From: Rugalucina vietnamica
Lineage: Eukaryota; Mollusca; Bivalvia; Lucinida; Lucinidae
Length of the DNA: 64,000 nucleotides
Assembly (NCBI GenBank): GCA_964017185.1
Contig: OZ024877.1
Coordinates: 320,501 to 384,500, forward strand
Reading direction: 5' to 3'
Of this stretch, positions 43,213 through 53,964 are shown in pieces (position 1 is the first letter of the stretch; every line of letters starts with the position of its first letter). A program made the position numbers and the translations under genes. Below the pieces are notes generated by a model, which was not told where the DNA came from, did not search any database, and saw only the letters and a list, made by a program, of their open reading frames with translations.

Positions 43213-46200
43213 GTGACATTGTCAAATCAGTTCAGTGTTTTTGAAAAACTGTGTTTTATTTGTAATCGTTTTCAATGTTCCTGTCAAACTTCATCTTTAC
43301 CTTTAGAAAGTGAATCTATTGATATATCATCACTAACTTTTGAGGAGTGTACAAACTTTGAGATGAATGAAATATCTGAGCATGTTATTTCAATAAATAC
43401 CAGTTCACTATTGACACCTGAATCACAATCAGAAAATGAACTTTTGTCATATACATGTAGGAACAATGGTAATAGCATTTGTGATTCAAATATTGAAGGT
43501 TCAAATGGAGAAAAAATGAGTAAATATTCGGAAATATTAGTAACTGTAAATAAGGAAAATAAAGACCATCGTGGTATTTCTATGAATCAGCTCATTCCAA
43601 AAACTTGCGACTCTCGTCTAAGTAAAAGCTGTTCTGCATCAGCTAATTTGAATTTAAACAATACTAAAGATCCACTTTCGCTTGATCTAAAGAAAAAAGG
43701 TTACAACATTGGCCACTTGAATATACAAGGTTTATGTGGAGATAGTTTAAATAAATTTTCAGAAATTTCAATATTGCTTACAAGCATAGAAAATGAAAAA
43801 TTACACATTTTTGGAATGAGCGAAACAAAGTTAAAAAAACACAAATTGACAGGAACGTTTAAAGTTAAAGGATTTCAAACACCGTTTAGAAAAGACAATG
43901 TTTCGAATGGCGGCGGAGGTATAATTGTATATGTTAGAGATTATATTAATGCCAAGCGGCGTGAAGATTTGGAAACTAATGATATTTCTTGCTTATGGTT
44001 GGAAATTTCGCCAGAAAAAGGCAAATCTTTTCTAGTAGGCAATATGTATAGGCCGCCCGATTCAAAAATTGAGTTCAATGATAGGTTTGAAGATTTTATA
44101 GACACTGTTTTGAATGAAGGAAAAGATTTTATTCTTTTGGGGGACATAAACAAAAATTTGCTTAATGATGAAATTGAAAGGGAATGGGGTAATTTTATAA
44201 CGTCTTTAGGTCTAACTCAGCTTGTAAGTGAACCAACCAGAGTAACAAATGAGTCTAGTACTCTTATTGACCACATTTATACTAACAACGAAGATAATAT
44301 TCAACATGTTAATGTTGAGAAATTGTGTCTCAGTGACCATTACGGAATTTTTTGCAATCGATCGTCTCACGTTTCTTCTGATAGAAACAATGAGCATCAA
44401 TATATTACGTATAGATCATTTAAAAATTTTGAAGAAAACCGCTTTCTTAATGATTTGTCCATGGTCCCTTGGGAAATAATTGAATGTTTTGATACTATCG
44501 ACGACATGGTTTCAGTTTGGACATCGTTATTTACGGAAGTACTTAACAAACACGCACCGATTAAAAATCACAGAGTCAAAAATAAATTTCAACCAGAATG
44601 GCTGACTCCGGAAATATTAGATTTAATAAAAGAACGTGATAAATGTAAAATAAACGGTAATACTACTGACTATAAAGTTTTACGAAACAGGGTTTCTGAG
44701 TTGATAAAACTCGCGAAAAAAGAAACATATAAATCGAAAATTGAGGAAGGAAAATCTGATCCCCGGAATATTTGGAAACTATTCAATGAATTTGGTATGA
44801 GTAAGAAAGGAAGTGAAGGCAATTCAAATATGAGCTTGAAATTAGACGATAAATTTATCACAAATGAGTCTGACTTGACGAAAGTTTTTAATGACTATTT
44901 TGTTAATATAGCGTCGGCATTAAAAGAACCAAATATTGATTCTGATTTTGAAAAACTTAACAACTTTGTTTCCACTAAGGTTCCTATGGATACTGAATTC
45001 AAAATTCCGTTGACAAATCATACATTCATTAAATCGTTCTTGTCAAATTTAAATGTAAACAAATCAACAGGACTTGACAACATAGGTCCCAAAATCCTTA
45101 AATTGTCTGCAAATGTCATTACACCTAGCATTTTATTCATAGTTAATAAAAGCATATCATTCAATAAGTTCCCCAACTTATGGAAAGAGGCTAAGGTTAA
45201 GCCACTGTTCAAATCTGGGAGTAAAGATGATATTAACAATTACCGACCTATTTCAATATTACCAACAATTTCTAAACTAATTGAAAAATGGGTAGAAAAA
45301 CAGTTTTCGCAGTTCTTAAATGATTTTCAATTGTTACATAAATCCCAAAGTGGATTTCGTCCCAAACACTCCACTGAATCTGCCCTTATTCTTATGATAG
45401 ACTCGTGGCTTAAAGCTATAAACGAAGGAAAAATAGTTGGTTGTGTTTTAGTTGATTTACGTAAGGCTTTTGATTTAGTCGACCATGAGATTCTGTTAAG
45501 GAAATTGAAATGCTACAAGTGCACTGACTCATGTTTGTCTTGGTTTAAATCATATTTGTGTAACCGAACACAACGTGTATCTTTGAATAACTGCTTATCA
45601 GATGCTTCTGATGTTATTCACGGTGTTCCACAGGGATCTATATTGGGTCCTCTTTTGTTTCTGATTTTTATTAATGATTTGCCTTTGTATTTAAAAGATA
45701 ATGCATGCACTGTTGATTTATATGCTGATGACACTACTATATATTACAGTAACTGTGATAAATTAGAGCTAGAAAGAAATTTGCAAAAGTCGCTTGACTG
45801 TCTTCAAATGTGGTGCCGTGAAAACGGTATGATATTGAACATGGATAAAACCAAAGTCATGCTCATTACAAGTAGGCAAAAGCGAACCACTTTGAGTAAT
45901 GCAGATTTGACTCTTCAGTATAATGATATAGATTTAAGTATAACGACTTGTGACAAAATTTTAGGCATTCATGTCGATAATAATTTGTCATGGAATAATC
46001 ACTTTAATTTTCTGTCTAAAAAGTTGTCATCATATATGTGGCTTTTGAGCAAAATTAGAATTTATCTATCTACAGAACACAGAGTACTTTTCTATAACGC
46101 TTATATTAAACCTCACATTGATTATTGCAGTTTAATTTGGAGCAATTCGTCAAACGCAAATACAAACAAAATAACTAAATTGCAAAGAAGAGCATGTAAA

Positions 46201-46563
46201 CTGATTTTGGGCCACGAATATAACGGTTTGTTTGAGGCATTCGAAAGATTAAAGATCCTGTCTTTTGATCAAAGTGTTTTCCTCAGTAAAGCGAAAATAA
46301 TGTATAAAATCAAGAACTGTCTAGCGCCTAGTTATTTAAATGAATTATTTTTAATGCGAGATGCAAATCTTGACAACACATCTTCAAATTTAAGGTCAGC
46401 GGCCAATAAAAACTTCATTGTACCACAAGCGAAATGCAACCTTTTTAAAGGTAGTTTATCTTATTCAGGCGTTATTGTATGGAACAGCATCCCTGTCAGT
46501 ATAAAAGATTCTTCGTCCTTGCCGATGTTCATAAACAAATGCACAGAATGGATTTTACATTAA
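43213..46563 (+). CDS. LINE ORF2: AP endonuclease and reverse transcriptase
   Basis: The frame is open from before 43213 (a GTG) to 46563, up to 1,116 residues; the first ATG is at 43363 (MNEISEH). The exonuclease-endonuclease domain (about 165-390) shows HLNIQGL, MSETKL, VGNMYRPP, LLGDINKNL, LIDHIYTN and SDHYGIF. The RT (about 600-900) shows NNYRPISILPTISKLIEK, SGFRPKHSTESAL, LVDLRKAFDLVDH, GVPQGSILGPLLFLIFINDL and the catalytic YADD (about 836). No RNase H is seen. ORF1 ends 34 bases before, with no ATG near the junction, so translation may use re-initiation or a non-AUG start. Confidence 0.88.
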   Translation: MTLSNQFSVFEKLCFICNRFQCSCQTSSLPLESESIDISSLTFEECTNFEMNEISEHVISINTSSLLTPESQSENELLSYTCRNNGNSICDSNIEGSNGEKMSKYSEILVTVNKENKDHRGISMNQLIPKTCDSRLSKSCSASANLNLNNTKDPLSLDLKKKGYNIGHLNIQGLCGDSLNKFSEISILLTSIENEKLHIFGMSETKLKKHKLTGTFKVKGFQTPFRKDNVSNGGGGIIVYVRDYINAKRREDLETNDISCLWLEISPEKGKSFLVGNMYRPPDSKIEFNDRFEDFIDTVLNEGKDFILLGDINKNLLNDEIEREWGNFITSLGLTQLVSEPTRVTNESSTLIDHIYTNNEDNIQHVNVEKLCLSDHYGIFCNRSSHVSSDRNNEHQYITYRSFKNFEENRFLNDLSMVPWEIIECFDTIDDMVSVWTSLFTEVLNKHAPIKNHRVKNKFQPEWLTPEILDLIKERDKCKINGNTTDYKVLRNRVSELIKLAKKETYKSKIEEGKSDPRNIWKLFNEFGMSKKGSEGNSNMSLKLDDKFITNESDLTKVFNDYFVNIASALKEPNIDSDFEKLNNFVSTKVPMDTEFKIPLTNHTFIKSFLSNLNVNKSTGLDNIGPKILKLSANVITPSILFIVNKSISFNKFPNLWKEAKVKPLFKSGSKDDINNYRPISILPTISKLIEKWVEKQFSQFLNDFQLLHKSQSGFRPKHSTESALILMIDSWLKAINEGKIVGCVLVDLRKAFDLVDHEILLRKLKCYKCTDSCLSWFKSYLCNRTQRVSLNNCLSDASDVIHGVPQGSILGPLLFLIFINDLPLYLKDNACTVDLYADDTTIYYSNCDKLELERNLQKSLDCLQMWCRENGMILNMDKTKVMLITSRQKRTTLSNADLTLQYNDIDLSITTCDKILGIHVDNNLSWNNHFNFLSKKLSSYMWLLSKIRIYLSTEHRVLFYNAYIKPHIDYCSLIWSNSSNANTNKITKLQRRACKLILGHEYNGLFEAFERLKILSFDQSVFLSKAKIMYKIKNCLAPSYLNELFLMRDANLDNTSSNLRSAANKNFIVPQAKCNLFKGSLSYSGVIVWNSIPVSIKDSSSLPMFINKCTEWILH

Positions 46564-46653
46564 TGCTGTAAATATTTAAATACAATTTTATATATACCTC
46601 TGCCGCCATTTGCTGAAATAATTCTAAAAGCTTTAATACATGTCATTCACATG

Positions 46654-46704
<51 letters not shown>

Positions 46705-47583
46705 GTGTGAGTGCGTGCGTGCGTGCCTGCCTGCTTGCCTGTTTGTGTGTCTGTCTATCTATCGTTTACTTTTGCATATTGAGTTTATTTTCACGTTTCG
46801 CTATATTGTTTTGAATATATGTATGTATTAGCTATGTTTTGAGGGCCCCAAGGAAGATTGGCTCTGCCAATTGGGTCACCCTCGTAAAATAAAGAATTTA
46901 CTTACTTACTTACTTACATAAAATTTCACTTTGATTGGCCAATCGGTTCCAGAGAAGAAGGTCTTTGAAAAGTGTGTATGGATGACAGACCGGCCACGGT
47001 CAAGAGATGACCTTGACCTAAATTAATCACATGCCTTCATCTACTCCATTAGTTGTTTTGCATCTACCACTTTGCAGGTTTCAGGCTGCAGTAGTGTTAA
47101 AAAATCCATAGTTTTTACATTTTCCAATGTGAAAGCATATGCTTCCAAAATTGACCTTGCTGTAAAATATGTTATGGTCATCCTAGGGTCATCATTTGAT
47201 CAAGCTATGATGGGCGAGAATCCCAAATGCTACATACCAAGTTTCGTGAAAATCGGCTTGCTGGTTCTGGAGAAGAAGATTTTTGAGTGTTTTTACCATA
47301 TATGGGCGTGGCGGTCATCTTGGTCATGTGACCCGGATTTCGCTATCAAACTTTCGTTCCCCCTACCCATGGATGCTCCACATAAAATTTCACTTTGATT
47401 GGCCAAGCGGTTTTAGAGAAGAAGATCTTTGAAATTGTGGACGATGGACGGACGGACGACGGACGGACGGACGGACGCCGATTGATTGGTATACTATAAG
47501 CTCACCTTGTGAGCCTTCGGTTCAGGTGAGCTAAAAATGTTTAAAATATCATATGGCAACTGGCAGCAAGACATTGGCATCGT

Positions 47584-47735
47584 AGCGGAAGTTAGATGCG
47601 GAGCTAGTATACGAGAATAAAAATGTTGTTTTCATAGTGGAAGTTAGATGCGGAGCTCGTTTACGAGAATAGATGTTGTTTTTTGTAGCGGAAGTTAGAT
47701 GTGGAGCTGGTATACGAGAATAAATGTTGATTTCA
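47584..47735. repeat. Tandem repeat of about 57 bp, three copies
   Basis: Units carry GGAAGTTAGATGCGGAGCT and TACGAGAATA with small differences. Confidence 0.7.
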
Positions 47736-47924
47736 CACACAGATATTAAGAAGAACAAATATGAGGATAATAACATTTGGAACTACATGTACTTAAACCA
47801 TTGAATAAGTACTTGAGTTAAACATGCAAATCAACAGCAAAAACATATTACTTAAGTGTAATTCCTATTGTCTGAAAACGTTTTTCGCAGATATTTTGCA
47901 CCTGTTAAAATGTAGATGAAAAAA

Positions 47925-48830
47925 GTACAAGTAGGCAAAGATCAGGAAAAGGCGCAATCAGAAAAAAATTCCAACTCCAAAAACCAAAGCGGGAAAAACC
48001 TAAATTGAGAACTAGACATTTGCACTAAGAAAACATATTGTAAGTCGAGTGAGCAGGTATTTCCCAATAGGTAGCCACTCAGTTACCTAAACCTAACTAA
48101 AATATGAAAAGGTACAAGTAGGCAAAGATCAGGAAAAGGCGCAATTAGAAAAAAGATACCCACTCTAAAGCCGAGGTGGGAACGCACTAAAGGTGCAAAC
48201 AGCACAAAAACTCTGGCGGGCTTAAAAAGGAACACGGAGGCAACGATAAGGAAAAGGTGCAATCAGAAAAAGATTCTCACTCCAAAAACCGAGGTGGGAA
48301 AAAACTAAATAAATAATCAGGGACTTATACCATGAAAACATTTCGTAAGCCAAATGAGCTGCTAGTTCCCCAATATTTGGCCACTCAGTTACCTAAACTT
48401 AACTAAAAATATGAAAAGGTACAAGTAGGCAAAGATCAGGAAAAGGCGCAATCAGAAAAAGATTCCCACTCCAAAAACCGAGGTGGGAAAAACCAAACTA
48501 ACAATCAGGTACTTATACCATGAAACAATCGTAAGCCGAATGGGCAGCTATTTTCCCAATAGGTGGCCACTCAGTTACCTTAACTTAACTAAAAATATGA
48601 AAACATACATAAGGCGCCAACAGCACAAAAAATTTTTAAACACCAAGACATAAAACAAAAAGAACCACCACAGAAGTATCGCTTTGGAACGATCAGTAAT
48701 ATACCAGTAAAACATACATACTTGAGTCAACAGCACAAATTTACATTTGAACACGAAGACATAAAACAATAAGAATCACCACTGAAGTATCGCTTTGGAA
48801 CGATCAGTAATATACCAGTAAACCGGTTTT
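47925..48830 (-). mobile_element. Array of PLE 3' ends, minus orientation
   Basis: At least four 3' termini (GGTACAAGTAGGCAAAGATC or close) start near 47926, 48116, 48238 and 48418, each followed by a short piece of 3' UTR. The last piece runs to CAGTAAACCGGTTTT at 48830 and meets the plus-oriented copy head to head. Confidence 0.7.
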
Positions 48831-48833
48831 CCG

Positions 48834-49574
48834 ATGGGTACAAATTGCGCACCTCTCGTAGCTGATTTATTTTTATACTGCTATGAAAGAGATTTCATGG
48901 ATTCTCTTAACCATGATAATCAATCTGATGTTATCGAGGCTTTTAATTCCACTTCTAGGTACCTCGATGACCTTTTGAACATTGACAACCCTTATTTTGA
49001 AGGTATGGTCAATCAAATTTATCCATCTGAACTACAGTTGAACAAAGCCAATATCTCGGATACCGAAGCCCACTTTTTAGATCTACATCTTTCTGTTGCA
49101 AATGGATTTGTTTCTTCTAAAATTCATGATAAGCGCGATGATTTTGATTTTGATATAGTAAATTTTCCGTTTTTGGATGGTGACGTTCCTCGTCGTGCTT
49201 CTTATGGTGTATACATTTCGCAACTTATTAGGTTTGCTAGAGTCTGCAATCATGTTACAGACTTCAACGCTCGAAATAAATCTTTAACGGCCAAACTTCT
49301 CCAACAGGGCTATCGGTATCATAAACTTCGAAAAACCTTTTCTAAATTTTATCGTAGACACTATGAATTGATTTCCAAATATAATGTTGGGTTAAAGACG
49401 CTTTTAAGTGAGGGTCTTTCGGAACCAGAATTTTATGGTGAATTGGTTTACAAATTTAAGAAACTTATAGGAAGTAATGATTTTTCTTTTCAGTTTAGAA
49501 AAATCATAACACGTTACAGACGTATAGGTTATAACTTGGAATGTTATGCGATAGTCTGCATGCTTAGTTTTTAA
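48834..49574 (+). CDS. Penelope-like (Naiad-type) reverse transcriptase, C-terminal half
   Basis: Begins MGTNCAPLVADLFLYCYER and keeps YLDD, LDLHLSVANGFVSSKIHD, ASYGVYISQLIRFARVCNH and the YRYHKLRKTFSKFYRR block. It is nearly identical over about 240 residues to the frame at 36509-37333. Its last residues differ from the family consensus, so it is probably a non-functional copy. No endonuclease domain follows. The amino-terminal part of the protein is absent. Confidence 0.75.
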   Translation: MGTNCAPLVADLFLYCYERDFMDSLNHDNQSDVIEAFNSTSRYLDDLLNIDNPYFEGMVNQIYPSELQLNKANISDTEAHFLDLHLSVANGFVSSKIHDKRDDFDFDIVNFPFLDGDVPRRASYGVYISQLIRFARVCNHVTDFNARNKSLTAKLLQQGYRYHKLRKTFSKFYRRHYELISKYNVGLKTLLSEGLSEPEFYGELVYKFKKLIGSNDFSFQFRKIITRYRRIGYNLECYAIVCMLSF

Positions 49575-49641
49575 CCCAATCACGGTTGATAACTATGCTG
49601 CCTTCTTTAATTGCACGCCGGTGGGTCGGGCGTCAGACTCT

Positions 49642-49690
49642 ATGATGGCCCCGACTTAAAGCTATTCATTTTAGTTGGTTGGGGCCGGAG
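49642..49690 (+). promoter_or_regulatory. SECIS-like hairpin in the plus-strand PLE copy
   Basis: ATGA-T-GGCCCCGAC, loop beginning TTAAAG, then GTTGGGGCC-GGAG: identical in structure to 36478-36526, in the same place at the end of the ORF. Confidence 0.65.
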
Positions 49691-50309
49691 CTTCTTGTCT
49701 GTTGCTTGGCCCACCGGGGTCCAACTGATGTTTTTCTTTAGCTCCGGAGTTAGTAAGTTATTTGGCGCCCAGGGATCTCCATCGTCGGGCAGCTTACTGA
49801 ATCTGTGAGTCCTGGTTTTTGATTCATCAGGATGTTTATCATGATTTATTTGTTTGTTCTTGATGATTCATTTACTAGTTAGAGATTCACCACGAGGACC
49901 GAAGAACTAACTAAATGTTATGAACCACTGCAGAAGCTGAGGGTGAGGTTACGGCCGTGTAAAATCGATTTAAACCCGCCAGTAACTTTGTGTTACTGAT
50001 CGTTCCAAGTCGATACTTCTGTGGTGGTTCTTTTTGTTTTATGTCTTGGTGTTTAAAATATTTTTGTGCTGTTGGCGCCTTATGTATGTTTGCATATTTT
50101 TAGTTAAGTTAAGGTAACTGAGTGGCCACCTATTGGGAAAATAGCTGCTCATTCGGCTTACGAAATGTTTTCATGGTATAAGTGCCTGATTGTTAGTTTG
50201 GTTTTCTTGGTTTTTGGAGTGGGAGTCTTTTTCTGATTGCGCCTTTTCCTGATCTTTGCCTACTTGTACTTTTTGTATTGGTACATAACCTCATTAGTTT
50301 TACGTGACT

Positions 50310-51510
50310 TGGTTTAGACTAGTTTTACAGGTACCTAACCTCACCCTCAGCTTCTGCTGTGGTTCACAACACATAGTTGTTCGGCCCTCGTGATAAATCT
50401 CTAACTAGTCAATGAATCATCAAGGACAAACAAATAAATCATGATAAACACCATGATGAATAAAAAACGAGGACCCACATGTTCAGTAAGCTACCCGACG
50501 ATGGAGATCCCTGGGCGTCCCATCACTTACTGAAATCCTGAGCAAAAGAGAAACACCAATTGAACCCTGGTCGGCCAAGCAATAGACAAGAAGCTCCGGC
50601 GCCAACCATTTAAAATGAATAGCTTTAAGTCGAGGCCACAATTAGGCAATAATCAGGAAATGGCGCAGTCAGAAAGAAATTACCACTCCATAAACCGAGG
50701 ATCGTGAAAAAAAAATAGGACACTTAGGTACTCATACCAAGGAAACAGATAGTAAGCCGAGTGAGCAGCTTTTCTCCAATAGGAGGCCACTCAGTTACCC
50801 GAACTGAAGTAAAATAAGGCTCAAACAGCACAAAAATTAGACTCCAAAACAGAAAACAATTACAACAGAAGTATCGCCTTGGAACGATCAGTAATATAAA
50901 ATTACTGGGGGGCTTAAACCGGTTTTAAAGGACCCTAACCTCACTCTCATTTTCTGTAGTGGTTTACAACATTTAGTTAGTTGTTCGGTCCTCGTGGTGA
51001 ATCTCTTACTAATCAATGAATCATCAAGGACAAACGAATAAATCATGATAATCACCCTGATGGATCAAAAACCAGGACTCAACAGATTCAGTAAGCTGCC
51101 TGACGATGGAGATCCCTGGGCACCAAATTATTAACTGAGACCCGGAGCAAAAGAAAAACCAGTTGAATCCCGAGTCTGACGCCCGACTAAACGGCGTGCA
51201 ATTAAAGAAGGCAGCGTAGTTATCAACCATGATTGGGTTTAAAAGTAAGCATGCAGACTGACGCATAACATTTAAGTTATACCCTATACGTCTGTAACGT
51301 GTAATGATTTTTCTGAACTGAAAAGAAAAATCATTCCTTATTATAAGTTTCTTAAATTTATAAACCAAGTCCCCATAAAATTCTTGTTCCGAAAGGCCAT
51401 CACGTAAAAGCGCCTTTAACGCAACGTTAAATTTGGAAATCAATTCATAGTGTCTGTGATAAAATTTAGAAAATGTTTTTCAAAGTTTATGATACCGTTA
51501 GCCCTGCTGA
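50310..51510 (-). mobile_element. PLE copies, minus orientation, 5'-truncated
   Basis: A 3' UTR piece (about 50320-50640) is followed head to tail by a copy from about 50640 that reaches the RT thumb (YGDLVYKFKKL, GYNLNVMRQSACLLLNPIM) before breaking near 51510. Part of the 3' region, including the hairpin, is missing. Confidence 0.72.
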
Positions 51511-51663
51511 AAAAAGTGGTTCACAAGGCAATGTAATATGATTCTTAACATTCATAGAAGAAACTACATTTCATTAAAGATTAAGTACTGAATCAATTCT
51601 TTATTTTAAACAAATTAACTTAAAATTCATACAATCAACAGCGACAGTAAAATGTAATGTAAC

Positions 51664-51710
51664 TTTCGTGTATAGCCAAATACATAAGCATTTTAAGGCA
51701 ATACAGTCAT
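51664..51710 (-). promoter_or_regulatory. SECIS element of deiodinase gene C
   Basis: Minus strand reads ATGA-C-TGTATTGCC, loop TTAAAATGCTTATGTATTT, then GGCTATACA-CGAA; eight of nine stem positions pair. The outer helix is very strong: GTAAAAGTGTAGTG before the quartet pairs with CATTACATTTTAC after it. It starts about 250 bases after the stop codon. Confidence 0.88.
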
Positions 51711-51958
51711 AAACACTACACTTTTACAAAATCAAAATCCTTTCGCATGTGTGAATTTTTAGTTAATTGTTCGCTCGCATTGTACAACAACGATTTTACT
51801 CAAGAAAATAAAAACAAAACAAATGGTTTAGGGTTGAGACATCTTAATTTAATTAATTGACTTAATTATTCTATTTCTATTATCATAGTAGGCATGAATA
51901 CCTGTTAGGCATTAACACATCTGCTTAATTAAATACATATGAGGTCCATTTCGACATT

Positions 51959-52696
51959 TTAACGTCTTATAACATAATTTTGCAGCCATTCTCTAACATG
52001 TTCAGGATTATAATCCCTGCCTGGTCCCAGTTGTTTCAACTGTATCACACCATTTTCTATGATATAAAGTGCTTCTGGTTGAGCTGCGTACTTGTAAACA
52101 CTTGCATTGTCCATTTGATCTACAAGAATAGGACAAGGTACGCCGTAATCTTGCAATTGCTTAGCCGCGGCAATACGGTCTTCGATAGTCTTGTGTTGAT
52201 ATATGTCATAACCTCCTGGCGTATACCAACCATCTAGTGGATGAGCCTCCCTTATATAGATAGTAATAAAGTCAGCATGCTTGTGGAAGTCGGTCACAAC
52301 TTTGTTAAATTGGTCCAACGTCCACATGAACGGTCCTCAGGAGCAGCTACCAAAGTTGACAACCAATGGACGTCCAACTTTCTCAAAGTCTAGCAGCTTC
52401 TTTTTCACATTGTCAAGCGTGAGGATATCTATATTCGGAGCCTTGAGTCCGATCTTTATCGGACATGACTTATGAATATATTGAACCCATACAAGTTGAA
52501 GAAATGTCTTATAGGATACTCCAACCCCAAAGTCTTTCTTAAGCCATCTCTTAGGCATGCTATTGGGAATAAGTTTCTCCGGCAGTACATGTAAAACTTG
52601 AAGAACGATACCAAAGACTGCGAGTCTGCAAGTTCGGTAAGAAGCTATCATCACGGCTTGAATGGCACATCTTAAACTTGTTAGAATGCCCGCCAT
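51959..52696 (-). CDS. Iodothyronine deiodinase-like selenoprotein (gene C)
   Basis: Predicted 245-residue selenoenzyme. TGA at 52337-52339 is selenocysteine 120 in NFGSCS-U-GPFM. Family blocks: anchor around residues 10-38 (AIQAVMIASYRT and following), YIREAHPLDGW, HKTIEDRIAAA, CPILVDQMDNAS (nearest of the three to the vertebrate CPLVVDTMDNAS), AAQPEALYIIENGVI and VREWLQNYVIRR. One coding exon, start MAGIL shared with gene B. A 3' splice site (ATTTCATTTCAG) 51 bases upstream marks a probable 5' UTR intron. It is the paralog most like the relic at 27283-27900 in its 3' UTR. It lies 30 kb from genes A and B, separated mainly by retroelements. Confidence 0.9.
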
Positions 52697-52747
52697 GCTG
52701 TGCGCGGGTTTTGCCCCTTTCTATATCTTTTGCAATTATAGCCTAGT

Positions 52748-53402
52748 CTGAAATGAAATAAAATTCATGCACAATAAAGAAGAACAAAGCTAAGCTTCAG
52801 TTATCGTTTCAGAAACTTCGAACGTGGAGAAGAGGATTGTCAAATCCAAACATTTTTACGTGTTATATTGTTGTTCATAGTCGTATTGGATTCTTCAGTT
52901 TACAGGTGCTTAGAGTAGGCTAGGTTACGATATTATATTGTTGGGCATCCTCGATTTCAGTTTATCTATTACACTGCTTGTGATTGTGACTTACATTTTT
53001 ACATTTTTAAGTTTTCTGGAATTGCAAGTCGTTTGCGATCTCTGGCGAAGAATGGTTTTGTATCGTAATAAACTTATTTCCATGATACAAAATAATGAGT
53101 AGCATATGACAAGAAAAAAATACAATGGCTTACTGGAACAACCAGAACAGCAAATTACGATGAAAAAAATAAAAATAATATGCTGTACATACCATTGCTC
53201 CACTTCTCCTTCTCAGGCATGATAATTGTGATATTGCCGTGTCTATCCTATTTATAGTCACGCAATTTCTGGCCCAGTTAGCTGATACACAGGCGTCCCA
53301 TATATTAACGTGTGCGTTCCATCTTTTAACTATGCAAATATGTTCTACTTTTTCATCTCATCAACATACTTATTTGACCTTAAGATTTTATAATGCACCC
53401 TG
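52748..53402. other. 5' flank or intron of deiodinase gene C
   Basis: AT-rich, no repeat or exon recognised. An untranslated first exon should lie here or beyond. Confidence 0.35.
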
Positions 53403-53443
53403 AAAAAAAAAAAAAAAAAAAAAAAATAGAGAGAGAGAGAATG
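53403..53443. repeat. A-run and GA microsatellite
   Basis: About 24 A residues are followed by a short GAGA tract. Confidence 0.8.
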
Positions 53444-53756
53444 AGGTCTACGGTTATGCGTATACACATGTACCTGTATAGACGTATAGACCACGCATGT
53501 TCTACTTTTTCATCGCATCAAACATACTTTTTAAAGTTTTCGATTTGATCTTATTTTTTTTTTTATAATAGACTACACCTTGAAATACTAAAAACACAGA
53601 GCTAATAATATATATGGTATGCGTAAACACATACCCCTGTATATACCACACGCGTTATGTGAAGTCAAAGAACGGCCCTTTACCCTACAACAAACAGTAA
53701 AATGCAAACGGACATGGACTGTGACAGATTAGCTGGAGCCGTGAGATTATAGGGAT

Positions 53757-53890
53757 CAACCATGGTTTTCAGTGTTCAAACATTCGATGGATCACGAGGA
53801 AGGGGTTTGAACACAAGGCCGCAGGCCGCGTGTTCAAACCCCTTCCGAGTGATCCAGCTAATGTTTGAACACTGAAACAAACCATGGTTG
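53757..53890. repeat. Long palindrome (GTGTTCAAAC)
   Basis: AACCATGGTTTTCAGTGTTC and GGATCAC...GGAAGGGGTTTGAACAC are mirrored by GTGTTCAAACCCCTTCC...GTGATCC and TTTGAACACTGAAACAAACC. The loop is AAGGCCGCAGGCCGC. Probably the end of a foldback transposon; TTTGAACA words continue to 54115. Confidence 0.6.
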
Positions 53891-53964
53891 ATCGCTATTC
53901 TTGCATTTTCACTCTAATCCACTGAAAACCTCTTGAAAATAGCATTAACAACGTAAAAACTCAC

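Larger units (their letters stand above)
40446..46915 (+). mobile_element. Full-length CR1/L2-like LINE with two open ORFs
   Basis: About 6.47 kb: a 5' UTR of about 360 bp, ORF1 (40810-43179), ORF2 (43213-46563) and a 3' UTR with a CT microsatellite (46655-46697), a hairpin (GATTGGC / GCCAATT), AATAAA and a terminal TTAC repeat. Flanks show it entered the tandem-repeat element: ACAT at 40442-40445 recurs at 46916-46919, and the uninterrupted site exists elsewhere in the host repeat (39970, 47370). Both frames are open, so the insertion is recent and the copy may be competent. An ORF1 esterase-like domain with non-poly-A 3' repeats fits the CR1/L2 group. Confidence 0.85.
39500..47535. mobile_element. 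Tandem-repeat element (about 480-bp units, ACGG tract, terminal hairpin) split by a LINE
   Basis: About three units share CCGGTTCTGGAGAAGAAGAT, CATCTTGGTCATGTGACCCG and TTCGTTCCCCCTACCCATGG, at about 39855, 40325 and 47255. The right end has a GGACGGACGG tract (47445-47476) and the hairpin AGCTCACC / GGTGAGCT (47499-47532). A poly-T run (39565-39606) lies near the left end. The plan is that of the Helentron-like element at 31420. The LINE interrupts unit two at GCTCCACAT. The left boundary is uncertain. Confidence 0.6.
48831..50278 (+). mobile_element. Longest plus-strand PLE copy (Naiad-like), 5'-truncated
   Basis: It carries the RT C-terminal half, the SECIS-like hairpin (49642-49690), about 600 bp of 3' UTR and the terminus TTTGCCTACTTGTACTTTT. 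The 5' break lies three bases before MGTNCAPL. It is a close relative of the copy at 35886-37350. The 3' end is followed by TTGTATTGG. Confidence 0.82.

Noticed and set aside
51024-51443. A TGA shared by two older PLE copies as a selenocysteine codon
   Set aside because: Better-preserved copies have an arginine CGA codon there, so CpG decay explains it.
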